Below are positions 25,011-33,798 of a DNA stretch of 42,804 nt, piece by piece. This DNA is from Candidatus Heimdallarchaeota archaeon (GTDB taxonomy: Archaea > Asgardarchaeota > Heimdallarchaeia > Heimdallarchaeales > Heimdallarchaeaceae), in contig BPTM01000200.1 in the NCBI GenBank assembly GCA_023705945.1, forward strand, positions 1 to 42,804, written 5' to 3'. Position numbers and translations under genes: made by a program. Positions within the stretch are counted from its first letter, which is position 1; the number at the start of each line of letters is the position of its first letter. Under the pieces are notes generated by a model that did not search any database, was not told the origin of the DNA, and was given only the letters and a program-made list of their open reading frames with translations.

Positions 25011-26915
25011 ATGAGATTCTTTCAGCCTATTAGACAGATTGGATATGCACGAACGTTAGCTGAAACAAGGACTCATTTTCCGCTATCACCTGGTATGATA
25101 TCTATAAACCAGTTAGAGATAACTGAAGGTTATGCAGCTGTCATTTACGTGCCTTTTCCACCTAAATTTGATGACATAACTAAACCAGATTATAGTTTAG
25201 ATTGGATACTTCCAGAAGACAAAATGGATAAGTATCATTCAACCAAATTTCAACTGACAGAGCAACCCTTCTATCCTCCCTTTGCTGATGAGAGTTTTAT
25301 TGTCAATGACTTTGAGAATTATTTAGATAGATTCCTGACTTCTTCAAAGTTGGAAACAGCAATATTCACATTACCTATTTCACAAATTAATAACCCACGT
25401 TTTAAGGAAATCATGGAGACAGAGTGTTCGTTATACATTCTTTCTGGCTTAACCTCATTATTTAGCAATCAACGACGCATAACAGAAACATTAGTACAGC
25501 TGAGAGAAATGTTATCACCAGATATTGCTTTATATGCTCCTGGTCCCATATCACCTTCCCTTTACTCTTTCTTAGTTTACATGGGGATAGACTTCTTCGA
25601 TAATTCTTTTGCACATTATGTATCGAAAAACGGTTATTTTCTTACAGAGGATCAAGTTTACAGACAATCCATCCATCCAAAATGTTATTGTCCTCATTGT
25701 ATTGGTCTAGAACCCAATCTGTTTAAACACAATGAAATGGTAATTAAGAATACACTCTCTCGAATAAGATATTCAATTGAAAGAGGTATTTTTCGAGCAC
25801 AGGTTGAGAAAGATGTTCATAATAATGTGAGTTTTGCTGCAGCACTCAAGAGAGTTGATACCCATTTCAACGAAAATCTTCGAAGAAGAACACCAATGAT
25901 ATCATCTTCTCCCGTCAAATGTATAGGGGAAGAATCATTTGACCGACCCTTGATAACAGAGTATAGAGAAAGAGTACGAGATAGGTATAAACCAGACCCC
26001 AATTCAAATTTAGTAATACTATTACCTTGCTCAGCAAGGAAGCCTTATTCCTTTTCGAGAACTCACAAGTTCTTTCATAAAGCTATGAGAAATGCTGGAA
26101 AGGGTGTATTCAAGTCACTTACTGAATTAATTATAACATCTCCACTATCTGTCGTTCCCCGTGAACTGGAAGATATTTATCCAGTAAAATATTATGACAT
26201 TCCAGTTTCAGGTGGATGGTCTGAAAAGGAAGTTAAAGTTACAGCTGAACTGCTAAATGATGTTCTATCACATTTTCCAAAGGACACTGTAATCGTCAAC
26301 CACACACACGGAGGAGGTTACGAGGACATTGTGGAAAAATTCAGAACAACTTCATCTTTTGATATTAGAGATACAGCAAAGGATGCAAGCCCAACAAGTG
26401 AAAAATCTCTACAACGATTGACTGACACCTTAATAGAAATCCAACAAACAAAAGAAACAGATGAACAAAAAGGAATCTCAAGCAAAATAAGAAAGATTCA
26501 AGCTGTTGCAGATTTTGAGTATGGACTAGGAGCCGGAGAAATTTTATTCCCATATTCTGTAAGAATTAAGGGAAAATACCCTCGTGACCAACATGTCTAC
26601 AAGGATAAGGAACACATCGCAACTTACGTTACAAAGAGTGGGTATTTATCGCTCTTTCCTAAACCTGCTAATTTGATTTTGAGTAAAACCGAAAATATCC
26701 TTGAATTTGGAGCAGAACGAGTTTCCGGGAGCAATATTTATGCCCCAGGTGTTGTACATGCTAACACACGAATCCAACCAAATGATGAAATTTTCATAGT
26801 TCATGAAAATCGAATAATTGCCACCGCTACTGCTCTTGTTTCCGGGATTGACATGAATAAAATGACTTCAGGTATTGTTGCAGAAGTTAAGAAGAAAGTG
26901 AGGAGCAAAAAATGA
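25011..26915 (+). CDS. arcS: archaeosine synthase ArcS (TGT-like with PUA domain)
   Basis: The product acts on preQ0 at position 15 of tRNA in archaeosine synthesis. A degenerate TGT-like N-terminal domain retains a zinc site (CYCPHC, C225/C227/C230, with His240). The ArcS core has LLPCSARKPYSFSRTHKFF (C340 onward), the signature of the lysine-transferring enzyme. The C-terminal PUA domain (about 555-630) binds tRNA: FGAERVSGSNIYAPGV and DEIFIVHENRIIATATAL. Full length at 634 aa. Its TGA overlaps the ATG of the radical SAM partner, so the two are co-translated. Confidence 0.95.
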   Translation: MRFFQPIRQIGYARTLAETRTHFPLSPGMISINQLEITEGYAAVIYVPFPPKFDDITKPDYSLDWILPEDKMDKYHSTKFQLTEQPFYPPFADESFIVNDFENYLDRFLTSSKLETAIFTLPISQINNPRFKEIMETECSLYILSGLTSLFSNQRRITETLVQLREMLSPDIALYAPGPISPSLYSFLVYMGIDFFDNSFAHYVSKNGYFLTEDQVYRQSIHPKCYCPHCIGLEPNLFKHNEMVIKNTLSRIRYSIERGIFRAQVEKDVHNNVSFAAALKRVDTHFNENLRRRTPMISSSPVKCIGEESFDRPLITEYRERVRDRYKPDPNSNLVILLPCSARKPYSFSRTHKFFHKAMRNAGKGVFKSLTELIITSPLSVVPRELEDIYPVKYYDIPVSGGWSEKEVKVTAELLNDVLSHFPKDTVIVNHTHGGGYEDIVEKFRTTSSFDIRDTAKDASPTSEKSLQRLTDTLIEIQQTKETDEQKGISSKIRKIQAVADFEYGLGAGEILFPYSVRIKGKYPRDQHVYKDKEHIATYVTKSGYLSLFPKPANLILSKTENILEFGAERVSGSNIYAPGVVHANTRIQPNDEIFIVHENRIIATATALVSGIDMNKMTSGIVAEVKKKVRSKK

Positions 26916-27748
26916 AAATTAACAAAAATTTTGCTGAGAGAATTAATTATATTAGAGAAGCTGAGCTTCCCTCTAGAGCTCAATCACGAAAAGTTGTTTT
27001 CTGGGAAGAAGATACTCGTCTTCTATCGAGGCAAGGAAAAGCTTTAGTCTTTATACTCCCAACAAGAGGATGCTCATGGGCTCTATCTGGAAGTGGTGGT
27101 TGTTCAATTTGTGGGTATATATATGATAATCCTCAACAGCCTGATTTTACGATAATTCTATCATCATTTCAAAAGATTTTGAGAAACAAACTGAATAAAG
27201 AGTTCACATACTCGGTGAAGATTTTCACAAGTGGGAGTTTTCTTGATAATAAAGAGGTACCAGAAGAATTTCAACTGAAAATGCTTGAAGAGCTGTCACA
27301 GTATGAGGTAATTAAAGAAGTGGTTGTTGAATCTAGACCAGAATACATCAAAGATTCATCACTCAAAAAAATATCAGAGAAAATTGATATGTCCATACTG
27401 GAAATAGCAATTGGATTAGAAAGCTCAAACAATTCTATCCTTATGAATTCTATAAACAAAGGTTTCTTCTGGGAGGATTTTGAAAGAGCCGCCATTACAA
27501 TAAAAGAAAATGGTGCACGAGTCAAGGCATATTTATTATTTAAACCTCCTTTCGTTTCTGAATATGATTCAATACGAGATATACTGTTAAGCATAACTAA
27601 GATAGTTTCTTTAGGTATTGATACTATTTCGATTAATGCCATAAGCATCCATCGTGGAACATTTCTTTCACAACTATTCGAGAAGAACGAATACAGAACA
27701 CCTTGGTTATGGTCTCTTCTTTACTTATGTAGAGAGATTAAGGAATAA
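26912..27748 (+). CDS. raSEA: archaeosine radical SAM enzyme RaSEA, ended by an in-frame TAA
   Basis: RaSEA converts the lysine-preQ0 adduct made by ArcS into archaeosine (G+). The cluster motif is C54-x9-C64-x2-C67 (RGCSWALSG then GCSICGY), the spacing of Elp3-like radical SAM proteins. FTSGSF, VVVESRPEYI, EIAIGLESSN and AYLLFKPP follow as in the family. The frame stops at 27746-27748 after 278 codons, but continues for 78 sense codons with the family's conserved C-terminus. The reading is therefore a truncated gene or an artefact. CAA to TAA would be a one-base change. Confidence 0.9.
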   Translation: MKINKNFAERINYIREAELPSRAQSRKVVFWEEDTRLLSRQGKALVFILPTRGCSWALSGSGGCSICGYIYDNPQQPDFTIILSSFQKILRNKLNKEFTYSVKIFTSGSFLDNKEVPEEFQLKMLEELSQYEVIKEVVVESRPEYIKDSSLKKISEKIDMSILEIAIGLESSNNSILMNSINKGFFWEDFERAAITIKENGARVKAYLLFKPPFVSEYDSIRDILLSITKIVSLGIDTISINAISIHRGTFLSQLFEKNEYRTPWLWSLLYLCREIKE

Positions 27749-27985
27749 TATCCAGATTTAAGGTTAATTTGTGATATTGTTGCTGGTGGGAATGTTAGAG
27801 GAGCTCACAATTGTGGTGAATGTGATCAGCACGTTATCAAGGCGATAAAAGAGTTTACAATGTCACAAGATATTGGAGTATTAAACAAAGAGATTAGTTG
27901 TTCATGTAAGTATGAATGGAAAAGTAACCTCATTCATGAGAAACTCAGCATTTCTGAACCGGTAATTCAAAGAAATGTGCTATAA
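27749..27985 (+). other. in-frame C-terminal continuation of RaSEA after a TAA
   Basis: Seventy-eight codons in the same frame as raSEA, ending at TAA 27983-27985. They include VRGAHNCGECD and ISCSCKYEW, whose cysteine and histidine spacing matches the conserved end of RaSEA proteins. With this part the protein would be about 357 aa, the family's usual size. There is no new start site or Shine-Dalgarno. Confidence 0.7.
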
Positions 27986-27995
27986 AAGTCAAATA

Positions 27996-28901
27996 CTAAT
28001 CTTTTGATGTTTTGTAATCTATAACGACATCTTTGATTCTTTTTGCTATTCTCTCAAAAACTGGACTCATTAAAACAGCATCTACGTTCATTTTGGCTAT
28101 GGCATAGAAGAAGTTGCTTTCATTGAGTAGAACAAATATTATCTGATATGATTCAGTTACATCTATAGATTTCTCTAAACTTTCATCATTCAACATCTCT
28201 AATATATCTGAGAGAAATTTTTCACAAATCTGTAGTGTTTTATTTACAAAAACCTCATCTAATTTTCCATTTTGATAGAAAAGCGAAGCGGTTTTATTAC
28301 CATGCTCAACAAAAACTAGATGCTCAATCCCACTGATGGAATTCAAAATATTGAAAGTTACAGCGCTTAATTTTTGCTCCTTAGAAGATTCACTTTCTTC
28401 TCCTGTTTTCTTTATTCCTTTTGAAGGTAGTTTCTTAGGTGCTTCTTTTGCATCTTTTTTCTCTCCTATAATCTGTGGCAAAAAAGCAATCTCATCATAG
28501 TTGATGGAAACATCTACTAGCTCAAGCTCTAATGAAACTGCTTCCTTTTCCTGTTCTTTGCGCTTCTGGAAGGAAATCACTTCACCAAAAATTTCTTCCG
28601 TAGTTTTATTAAAAACAGCTGATGCACCCGAAAAAACGCTCTGATCACCGCTATAAAATTTCGTTTTTGACTTCTCCTCGAATATTTCTGATAGTTGCTC
28701 AATTAATGTTTCAGCAATCACTTTATCAGGTAAATTATGATTCAAAACATAAGTAATATCTTGAATTTTAATAAAAGATATCTTGGATTTTGTAAGTTCT
28801 ATAGTTCCTTTTCTAGAAATTTGAGTTTCCTCTGCAAATGTGCAGAAAGCTTTGAGAACATTTTTTAAAATCTGTTGAGGACAATTATCAGGGTTAAACA
28901 C
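27996..28901 (-). CDS. roadblock-like domain protein with charged linker
   Basis: A 301-aa protein in two folded parts. Residues 1-75 (CTFAEETQISRKGTIELT, ISFIKIQDITYVLNHNL, VIAETLIEQLSEIFEE) look longin- or roadblock-like. A charged low-complexity linker (about 150-180) follows. The C-terminal domain (about 183-295) has strand-strand-helix-strand order with IEHLVFVEHGNKTASLFYQNGKL and YQIIFVLLNESNFFYAIAKMN, consistent with a roadblock/LC7 fold. The assignment is by pattern only. AAGGAGAG stands before the GTG start. It may regulate a small GTPase. Confidence 0.6.
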   Translation of the reverse strand: MFNPDNCPQQILKNVLKAFCTFAEETQISRKGTIELTKSKISFIKIQDITYVLNHNLPDKVIAETLIEQLSEIFEEKSKTKFYSGDQSVFSGASAVFNKTTEEIFGEVISFQKRKEQEKEAVSLELELVDVSINYDEIAFLPQIIGEKKDAKEAPKKLPSKGIKKTGEESESSKEQKLSAVTFNILNSISGIEHLVFVEHGNKTASLFYQNGKLDEVFVNKTLQICEKFLSDILEMLNDESLEKSIDVTESYQIIFVLLNESNFFYAIAKMNVDAVLMSPVFERIAKRIKDVVIDYKTSKD

Positions 28902-29300
28902 ACTCTCCTTTAATATGTTACCCTCTTTATCTCCTAAAAAGAATCCAAAGATTAGGTTAGAATAATCTAAAAGTGTTTTAGTTATATTCCCTATCGTGTA
29001 AATCTCCTCAACAAATAGTATCAGAGTTCATTCATAAATAGTATTGGTTTAAGCTAAACGTTGTATTGGAAATTGATAGAAAATTCCAAGTGATTCTCTT
29101 TCATACCAGTATAACAAAATCAAATTACAATCATAAAAACTAGTTTAATTTAAGAATTCGATGCGGAATGAATTTAAATCTATGAATTAATACTTATCAT
29201 CAAAAGCTTTGTAACTAACCAAAAATGTAAAAAAGTTTGTAAAAAAATAAATAATAAAGATGTTTATATGTTAAATACTGCCCATGGAGAGAGATCATAG
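28902..29300. other. gene-free divergent promoter region
   Basis: About 400 bp of AT-rich DNA between divergent genes. On the plus strand tttatat at 29263-29269 lies about 32 nt before the histidine kinase ATG and is its likely TATA box. GGAGAG precedes that ATG. No RNA gene or clear repeat was seen. Confidence 0.45.
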
Positions 29301-31400
29301 ATGGATGATTACAATACTAAGACTAATCTGTTTGAATTCCTCAAATTATTACAAAGAGGAGAGCTTAAGGAGATTAAAGGAGTTCTTGAAATCATCCAGA
29401 ATCTTAGCAGTATCATTGAAAAAACACTTAATCCTTCCATTGTACTCATTAACTTCTATGATCAAGAGACACAATTACTCATACCTTTTTCAGTATCTGG
29501 TGTAGAGGTAAAGAAAGAAGAATTAGAGTTTGAAATGGATGCATTTGAAAGCGATAATCCTTACTCTGATATTTTTACTTCATCTAAGCCAATCTGGGTT
29601 CAAATGGATTCACTTTCAGATAAATTCGAACTAAAAGAAAAACTAACGGAGAAAGGTATTAGCGAAGCGATAATTACACCATTAATATATGATAATACAA
29701 CCATTATAGGCACACTCACAACCTTTCTGTTTCCTGAAACTAAGAAATATAATGAAGAAAACTATTTTGAAATAATTGATAGTGTTTCCCACACAATATC
29801 ATCTTTAATTTCTTCCTGGGTTGAAGAACATAGTTCTTTCTTGAAACAACAACAAACCGAGCTTATTGTTGAGATGTCAAATCTTACATTAGAAACAACG
29901 GAAGTTAAAATTATCCTTAACAACATTCTTCCAAAAGTTAAGAAGAGAACAGATATCGAGAGCATAGGAGTTTTTATCAAAGACATTGATCATTTTACAC
30001 TTATTCAGCATATTGGTTTAAATGAGGATATTGTGAATTATTATTCCGATCCCAATTTTGAGGTATCTAATGTACAGTACTTTAACACATCAAACAAAAT
30101 AGAAGATGTAGATTTTCCAATCGACTCTGAACAGTTTGGAGTTATTCTCCCAATTGGTTCAACAAATATTATGCTTGGATTTCTGTTGATATTATCACCC
30201 TCTAAGGAACAACTATCAGAAACCAATATTCATTTCCTTAGAATCTTAGCAAATCAACTGTTTCTCACCCTCCAAAGAAAAAGATTGCTTGATGATATTC
30301 AACAAATAACACAAACTTCTGAATATTCATCTTTTCCTATTTTGCTCGTTAATAACAGAAACGAGATACTTTACCTTAACAAACAAGCTGAAAAAACTTT
30401 CAATCTAAGTTATGACGAAACAGTAGGACTGAAACTTGATTATTCCTTAAAATTACAAGAGGAAAAATCAATCCTAATTCGCGATAAAATTAGTGATGTA
30501 ATAACTAATATTGCAAAAGGAACAATGAAATTAGATATTGAAGTAGCTCAATTGGGTCAGTTAGATACCCGAACGTTCTTTGTTCAATTATCTCCTACAA
30601 TAAACAATCTTACAGGAGAGTATTGTGTTGCATTATCTCTCGTTGACATATCTGAAGCAACCAAACTGCAATCAATTGCTGAAGAGTATTCAAATAGATC
30701 ACGAATGTACCTGAATGTACTTACTCATGACATTTACAATATACTCTTTGGTATTTCTGGTTATTATGAACTATTAGATGACAAAGATTCTCCCGAAGAG
30801 AATCAAGTTATACAACGAGTAAACACCCTTGTAAAAAGAGGGACAGCTATTGTTCAAGATATCAGATTACTCACAAGTGTACTGGACATATCAACGAGCT
30901 CAGAAAGAATGTATGTCCCCCTGAAAATGACAATTGAACGAGTAATAAAAAAAATTAAGGAAGAATTTGAAGATAAGAAAATTGAAATCACTAATGTTCT
31001 TCCTACAGAAATACGAGTGGTCGCAGGTGTTTTTCTTTATGAACTATTTCTTTATACTCTTACAAGTTTGATTCAAAAGTCTGTAAACAACGAAGTAAAA
31101 ATTGATATTTCTGGAGAACAAAGTTATGTTGAAGATGAGCCACTTATAAAAGTTAAAATTATTGATAGAGAAGGAACACATCCTGATATAAGAGAAGAAA
31201 TTCAAAGGGCTCTCAGTTTATCACCTTTTGATGAAACTGTTCGTAAACATCTTGGATTTATGATTGTAAATGAAATAGCTAAAAAGTACAACTACTCAGT
31301 CAAGATGATAGAAATAGATGAAAAAGACTGGAAAAAAGGATCAATTTTCGAGATTACGATGCCAATTCTCATTGAATCAGATATGGAAGAAGGGGGATAA
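29301..31400 (+). CDS. GAF-GAF-PAS histidine kinase-like protein with degenerate ATPase domain
   Basis: A soluble 699-aa sensor protein with no membrane span. Two GAF domains (about 25-175 and 195-325), a PAS domain (about 340-455, FPILLVNNRNEILYLNKQAEKTF) and a HisKA-like helix pair with His476 in VLTHDIYN are followed by an ATPase-like domain. In that domain both N-box asparagines are replaced (ELFLYTLTSLIQKS) and the G1 box reads IDREGTHPDI instead of DxGxG, while LGFMIVNEIA keeps the G2-like segment. ATP binding is therefore doubtful. No receiver or response regulator lies nearby. It may be a pseudokinase sensor. Confidence 0.85.
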   Translation: MDDYNTKTNLFEFLKLLQRGELKEIKGVLEIIQNLSSIIEKTLNPSIVLINFYDQETQLLIPFSVSGVEVKKEELEFEMDAFESDNPYSDIFTSSKPIWVQMDSLSDKFELKEKLTEKGISEAIITPLIYDNTTIIGTLTTFLFPETKKYNEENYFEIIDSVSHTISSLISSWVEEHSSFLKQQQTELIVEMSNLTLETTEVKIILNNILPKVKKRTDIESIGVFIKDIDHFTLIQHIGLNEDIVNYYSDPNFEVSNVQYFNTSNKIEDVDFPIDSEQFGVILPIGSTNIMLGFLLILSPSKEQLSETNIHFLRILANQLFLTLQRKRLLDDIQQITQTSEYSSFPILLVNNRNEILYLNKQAEKTFNLSYDETVGLKLDYSLKLQEEKSILIRDKISDVITNIAKGTMKLDIEVAQLGQLDTRTFFVQLSPTINNLTGEYCVALSLVDISEATKLQSIAEEYSNRSRMYLNVLTHDIYNILFGISGYYELLDDKDSPEENQVIQRVNTLVKRGTAIVQDIRLLTSVLDISTSSERMYVPLKMTIERVIKKIKEEFEDKKIEITNVLPTEIRVVAGVFLYELFLYTLTSLIQKSVNNEVKIDISGEQSYVEDEPLIKVKIIDREGTHPDIREEIQRALSLSPFDETVRKHLGFMIVNEIAKKYNYSVKMIEIDEKDWKKGSIFEITMPILIESDMEEGG

Positions 31401-31405
31401 AAATT

Positions 31406-31675
31406 CTACAACCGCGTAACAAATGTCATCTGAATAGATGAAATTACATCTAACGAATTCAAAAATCCTTCAAGTTTATCTTGGGCACCGTCTTCCTCAG
31501 GTATGATGAATTGTCCAATTATGCCAACCATACCAAAAAATAATGGCTTTTCTTCAGGGTTATCTTGCATTTGGAATTTTGAATCTAGACTATTTCTAAT
31601 TGTTTCTTCGAGTTTCTTTGGAGTTACTTCTGTAGATTCAGGACGGATTTCATAAACTAGTAATACTTTAGCCAT
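31406..31675 (-). CDS. ef1b: translation elongation factor aEF-1beta
   Basis: The archaeal nucleotide exchange factor for EF-1alpha, 89 aa. KVLLVYEIRPES, FFGMVGIIGQFIIPEEDGAQDKLEGFLNSLDVISSIQMTFV fits the conserved single domain, including the PEE-x-G stretch. It is 12 nt downstream of a zinc ribbon gene, the arrangement found in many archaea. Its end is 5 nt from the convergent kinase gene. Confidence 0.93.
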   Translation of the reverse strand: MAKVLLVYEIRPESTEVTPKKLEETIRNSLDSKFQMQDNPEEKPLFFGMVGIIGQFIIPEEDGAQDKLEGFLNSLDVISSIQMTFVTRL

Positions 31676-31687
31676 TATTAACGCCTC

Positions 31688-31870
31688 TTATGGACCTTGA
31701 AAGCTGCATTTTGGGCAGATATATGCATTTGCAAAAAGTCTACATTTTTCACAGCGTACAATTATTACATCATTACAGTTAGGGCACGAAAAGCGTGTAG
31801 TTCCTTCTTCGCTAGGACTAATGGTTTTGTTACAGCTTGTGCATCTAGGCATATCAATCATTTTACTCAT
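31688..31870 (-). CDS. zinc ribbon RNA-binding protein (COG2888)
   Basis: A small protein with four CxxC knuckles: CTSC, CPNC, CEKC and CPKC, giving two zinc sites. The pattern RFSCPNC then IVRCEKCR matches the archaeal zinc-ribbon protein found next to aEF-1beta and thought to act in translation. ATG 31870 is chosen because GTGAT stands 4 nt upstream; a later ATG at codon 7 (MPRCTSC) is also possible. Confidence 0.9.
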   Translation of the reverse strand: MSKMIDMPRCTSCNKTISPSEEGTTRFSCPNCNDVIIVRCEKCRLFANAYICPKCSFQGP

Positions 31871-32053
31871 AGTCATCACTAGTACGATATCTATAGGATA
31901 CGGATAGAAAGGTGTTTTAAGCTTTTTGACTTAAACAATTTTCAGATTTTTGATATGTCGCTAAAGAAAAATTAACGTAAAGGTTATAATTATGACTTGT
32001 TCATCTTAATGTAGAAGAAATACAATACTCTGCATTGCAAAAGGACGATAGAT

Positions 32054-33211
32054 ATGAGCGGTTATTCTCCGACTTGGACAAACAAAGGTAGTGACAAATT
32101 ACGAGCATTGCAAACTACAAAGATACTAATGAACACATTAAAACGGATAATATCATCGTTTGATATTACTAAAAAGGAAAATGAAGAAGCAATAATCTCT
32201 ATCATTGCAGATGTAATATTCAACAATTTTACTCCACATAGAGATCTAAGTATTGAAGAGCAATTTGATTCATTAGTAGAATTCCTTGGTTGGAAAACTT
32301 TGAACATTGAGAAGAAGGAAGAAAGTGCAATAATCAATTTAGGTGCTAACCGTTTTATTTCTTCAAAGTCTACAGATTTCTCTTATCTCCTGATTGTTTC
32401 AGGTATAATTCGAGCTCTTGGATATTTCCTGTTTGAGTCAGATGTCATAGTTGAACAAATCCCTAGCCAATTTGAATCTCAACAAATGCAAGTCATTATA
32501 CAAAAGATTGAGCATCCAATACCCTCAGTGGGAGAAAAAGTTATTGAAACTACAACCAGTACCTCGACATACAAACCTATTGTAGAAATGCAACAAACTA
32601 TAGCTCAATCAAGCAAACCGCAACTTTCGACAGAGGAAGAGGAGATCAAATCCTCAATTGGATTAAGTCTAGAAGATACATTCTCACCAATCTCGAAAAA
32701 TTATCCAATTACTAAGATATTACCGATTTTTCATCAAGTGTTAGCTGAAGTAATTACTACTTTCTTTAGTGATATGGAAGATACAAATGTAAAAAAAGCT
32801 AAGGCTGAATTTACAGAAAATCACATTTTATATCTTATAGAAATCTTACTTACAAATATACGTGATGCTGACCAAAACATACGAGAAATATCTTCAATGA
32901 TTGGTCAATATATTATTAAAACAATTAAAACTAGTTCCACAGATGATTTGTTAAAACATCTACCAGATGATATTACTTCAACAGTATCTCGTCGAGTTGC
33001 ATATGTTGAATTTCCTGCTAGAAGCTATTGTACATATGCCCCTGGAGAGAAATGTGTTGAAGGAAAAAGAGATTTGTGTGACTTTGTTTTATATATGTGG
33101 GAAGGGATGCTACAAAACCTTCTACCAGATAAAACATTTACAGTTGGAGAACGAATTCCTGCAACACGAAGAGGTAAATTCTGCTTGGTAGAATTTCTTA
33201 AGGGTGAATAA
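32054..33211 (+). CDS. unknown 385-aa protein with two similar halves and a C-terminal cysteine set
   Basis: I do not recognise the family. Residues 15-130 and 225-382 both look like an alpha/beta domain starting with a long helix pair, joined by a Ser/Thr/Glu-rich linker (about 165-205). The second copy carries C326-x7-C334-x7-C342 and C377, a possible metal site. The layout recalls V4R/TRAPP (Bet3)-like ligand-binding domains, which is a guess. It has no membrane span. AAGGACG stands before the ATG. The next gene on the strand is 122 bp downstream. Confidence 0.7.
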   Translation: MSGYSPTWTNKGSDKLRALQTTKILMNTLKRIISSFDITKKENEEAIISIIADVIFNNFTPHRDLSIEEQFDSLVEFLGWKTLNIEKKEESAIINLGANRFISSKSTDFSYLLIVSGIIRALGYFLFESDVIVEQIPSQFESQQMQVIIQKIEHPIPSVGEKVIETTTSTSTYKPIVEMQQTIAQSSKPQLSTEEEEIKSSIGLSLEDTFSPISKNYPITKILPIFHQVLAEVITTFFSDMEDTNVKKAKAEFTENHILYLIEILLTNIRDADQNIREISSMIGQYIIKTIKTSSTDDLLKHLPDDITSTVSRRVAYVEFPARSYCTYAPGEKCVEGKRDLCDFVLYMWEGMLQNLLPDKTFTVGERIPATRRGKFCLVEFLKGE

Positions 33212-33333
33212 TAATAAAACATAGCTAACATCTGTTATTAGAAATGCTTTAAATATTAAATGCTTATTTATGGAAGTAGGTACATTCAGAAACAATCTAT
33301 GAATGTTAAGTTTAACAATATGAGAGTGATAAA

Positions 33334-33798
33334 ATGGGAAGAAGAGTTGTAAAAAAAGTCTATAGAGATACTTATGCAAGAGGACAAAGAGATGATAAAG
33401 AATTTGACAACAGATATATAGTCAAAATTGAGCTAATATCACTAAAGGTCTTGGAAGATCGAGATTTGCTTGGAAACGAATCTGAGCTGTACTTCCGAGT
33501 AGGACGAAGACCTGCTTTTAGTGGAAGAATCCCAAATAGAGGTACAATAAACATGGAAAAAAATGAGCTTTGGAAACCTCCAGAAGGGCTTACACTATAT
33601 ACAGAATTTATAACAATGTCTCAAGGTGGGGTTATTGGAGTTCCTTTCCACCTCTTTGAACGTGATCCTGGAAAGAATGATGATGAAATTGTTAATATCG
33701 AATTATCAGTTCCACTAGGTTCATCAGACTACCAGGTAATAACACAAAACTCTGTTAAAATGAAGCTAAAACTATCAGGTCTTAAAACAAGATATTAG
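33334..33798 (+). CDS. small beta-rich protein, C2-like fold suspected
   Basis: A 154-aa protein with a basic N-terminus (MGRRVVKKVYRD). It is then almost all predicted beta strands: YIVKIELISLKVLED, ESELYFRVGRRPAFSG, LTLYTEFITMS, IVNIELSVPLGSSDY and VKMKLKLSGL. Strand order and the opening IELISLKVLEDRD resemble C2 beta-sandwich proteins, but typical Asp calcium loops are not clear. The family is not recognised. It overlaps the convergent reductase gene by 4 nt. Confidence 0.7.
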   Translation: MGRRVVKKVYRDTYARGQRDDKEFDNRYIVKIELISLKVLEDRDLLGNESELYFRVGRRPAFSGRIPNRGTINMEKNELWKPPEGLTLYTEFITMSQGGVIGVPFHLFERDPGKNDDEIVNIELSVPLGSSDYQVITQNSVKMKLKLSGLKTRY

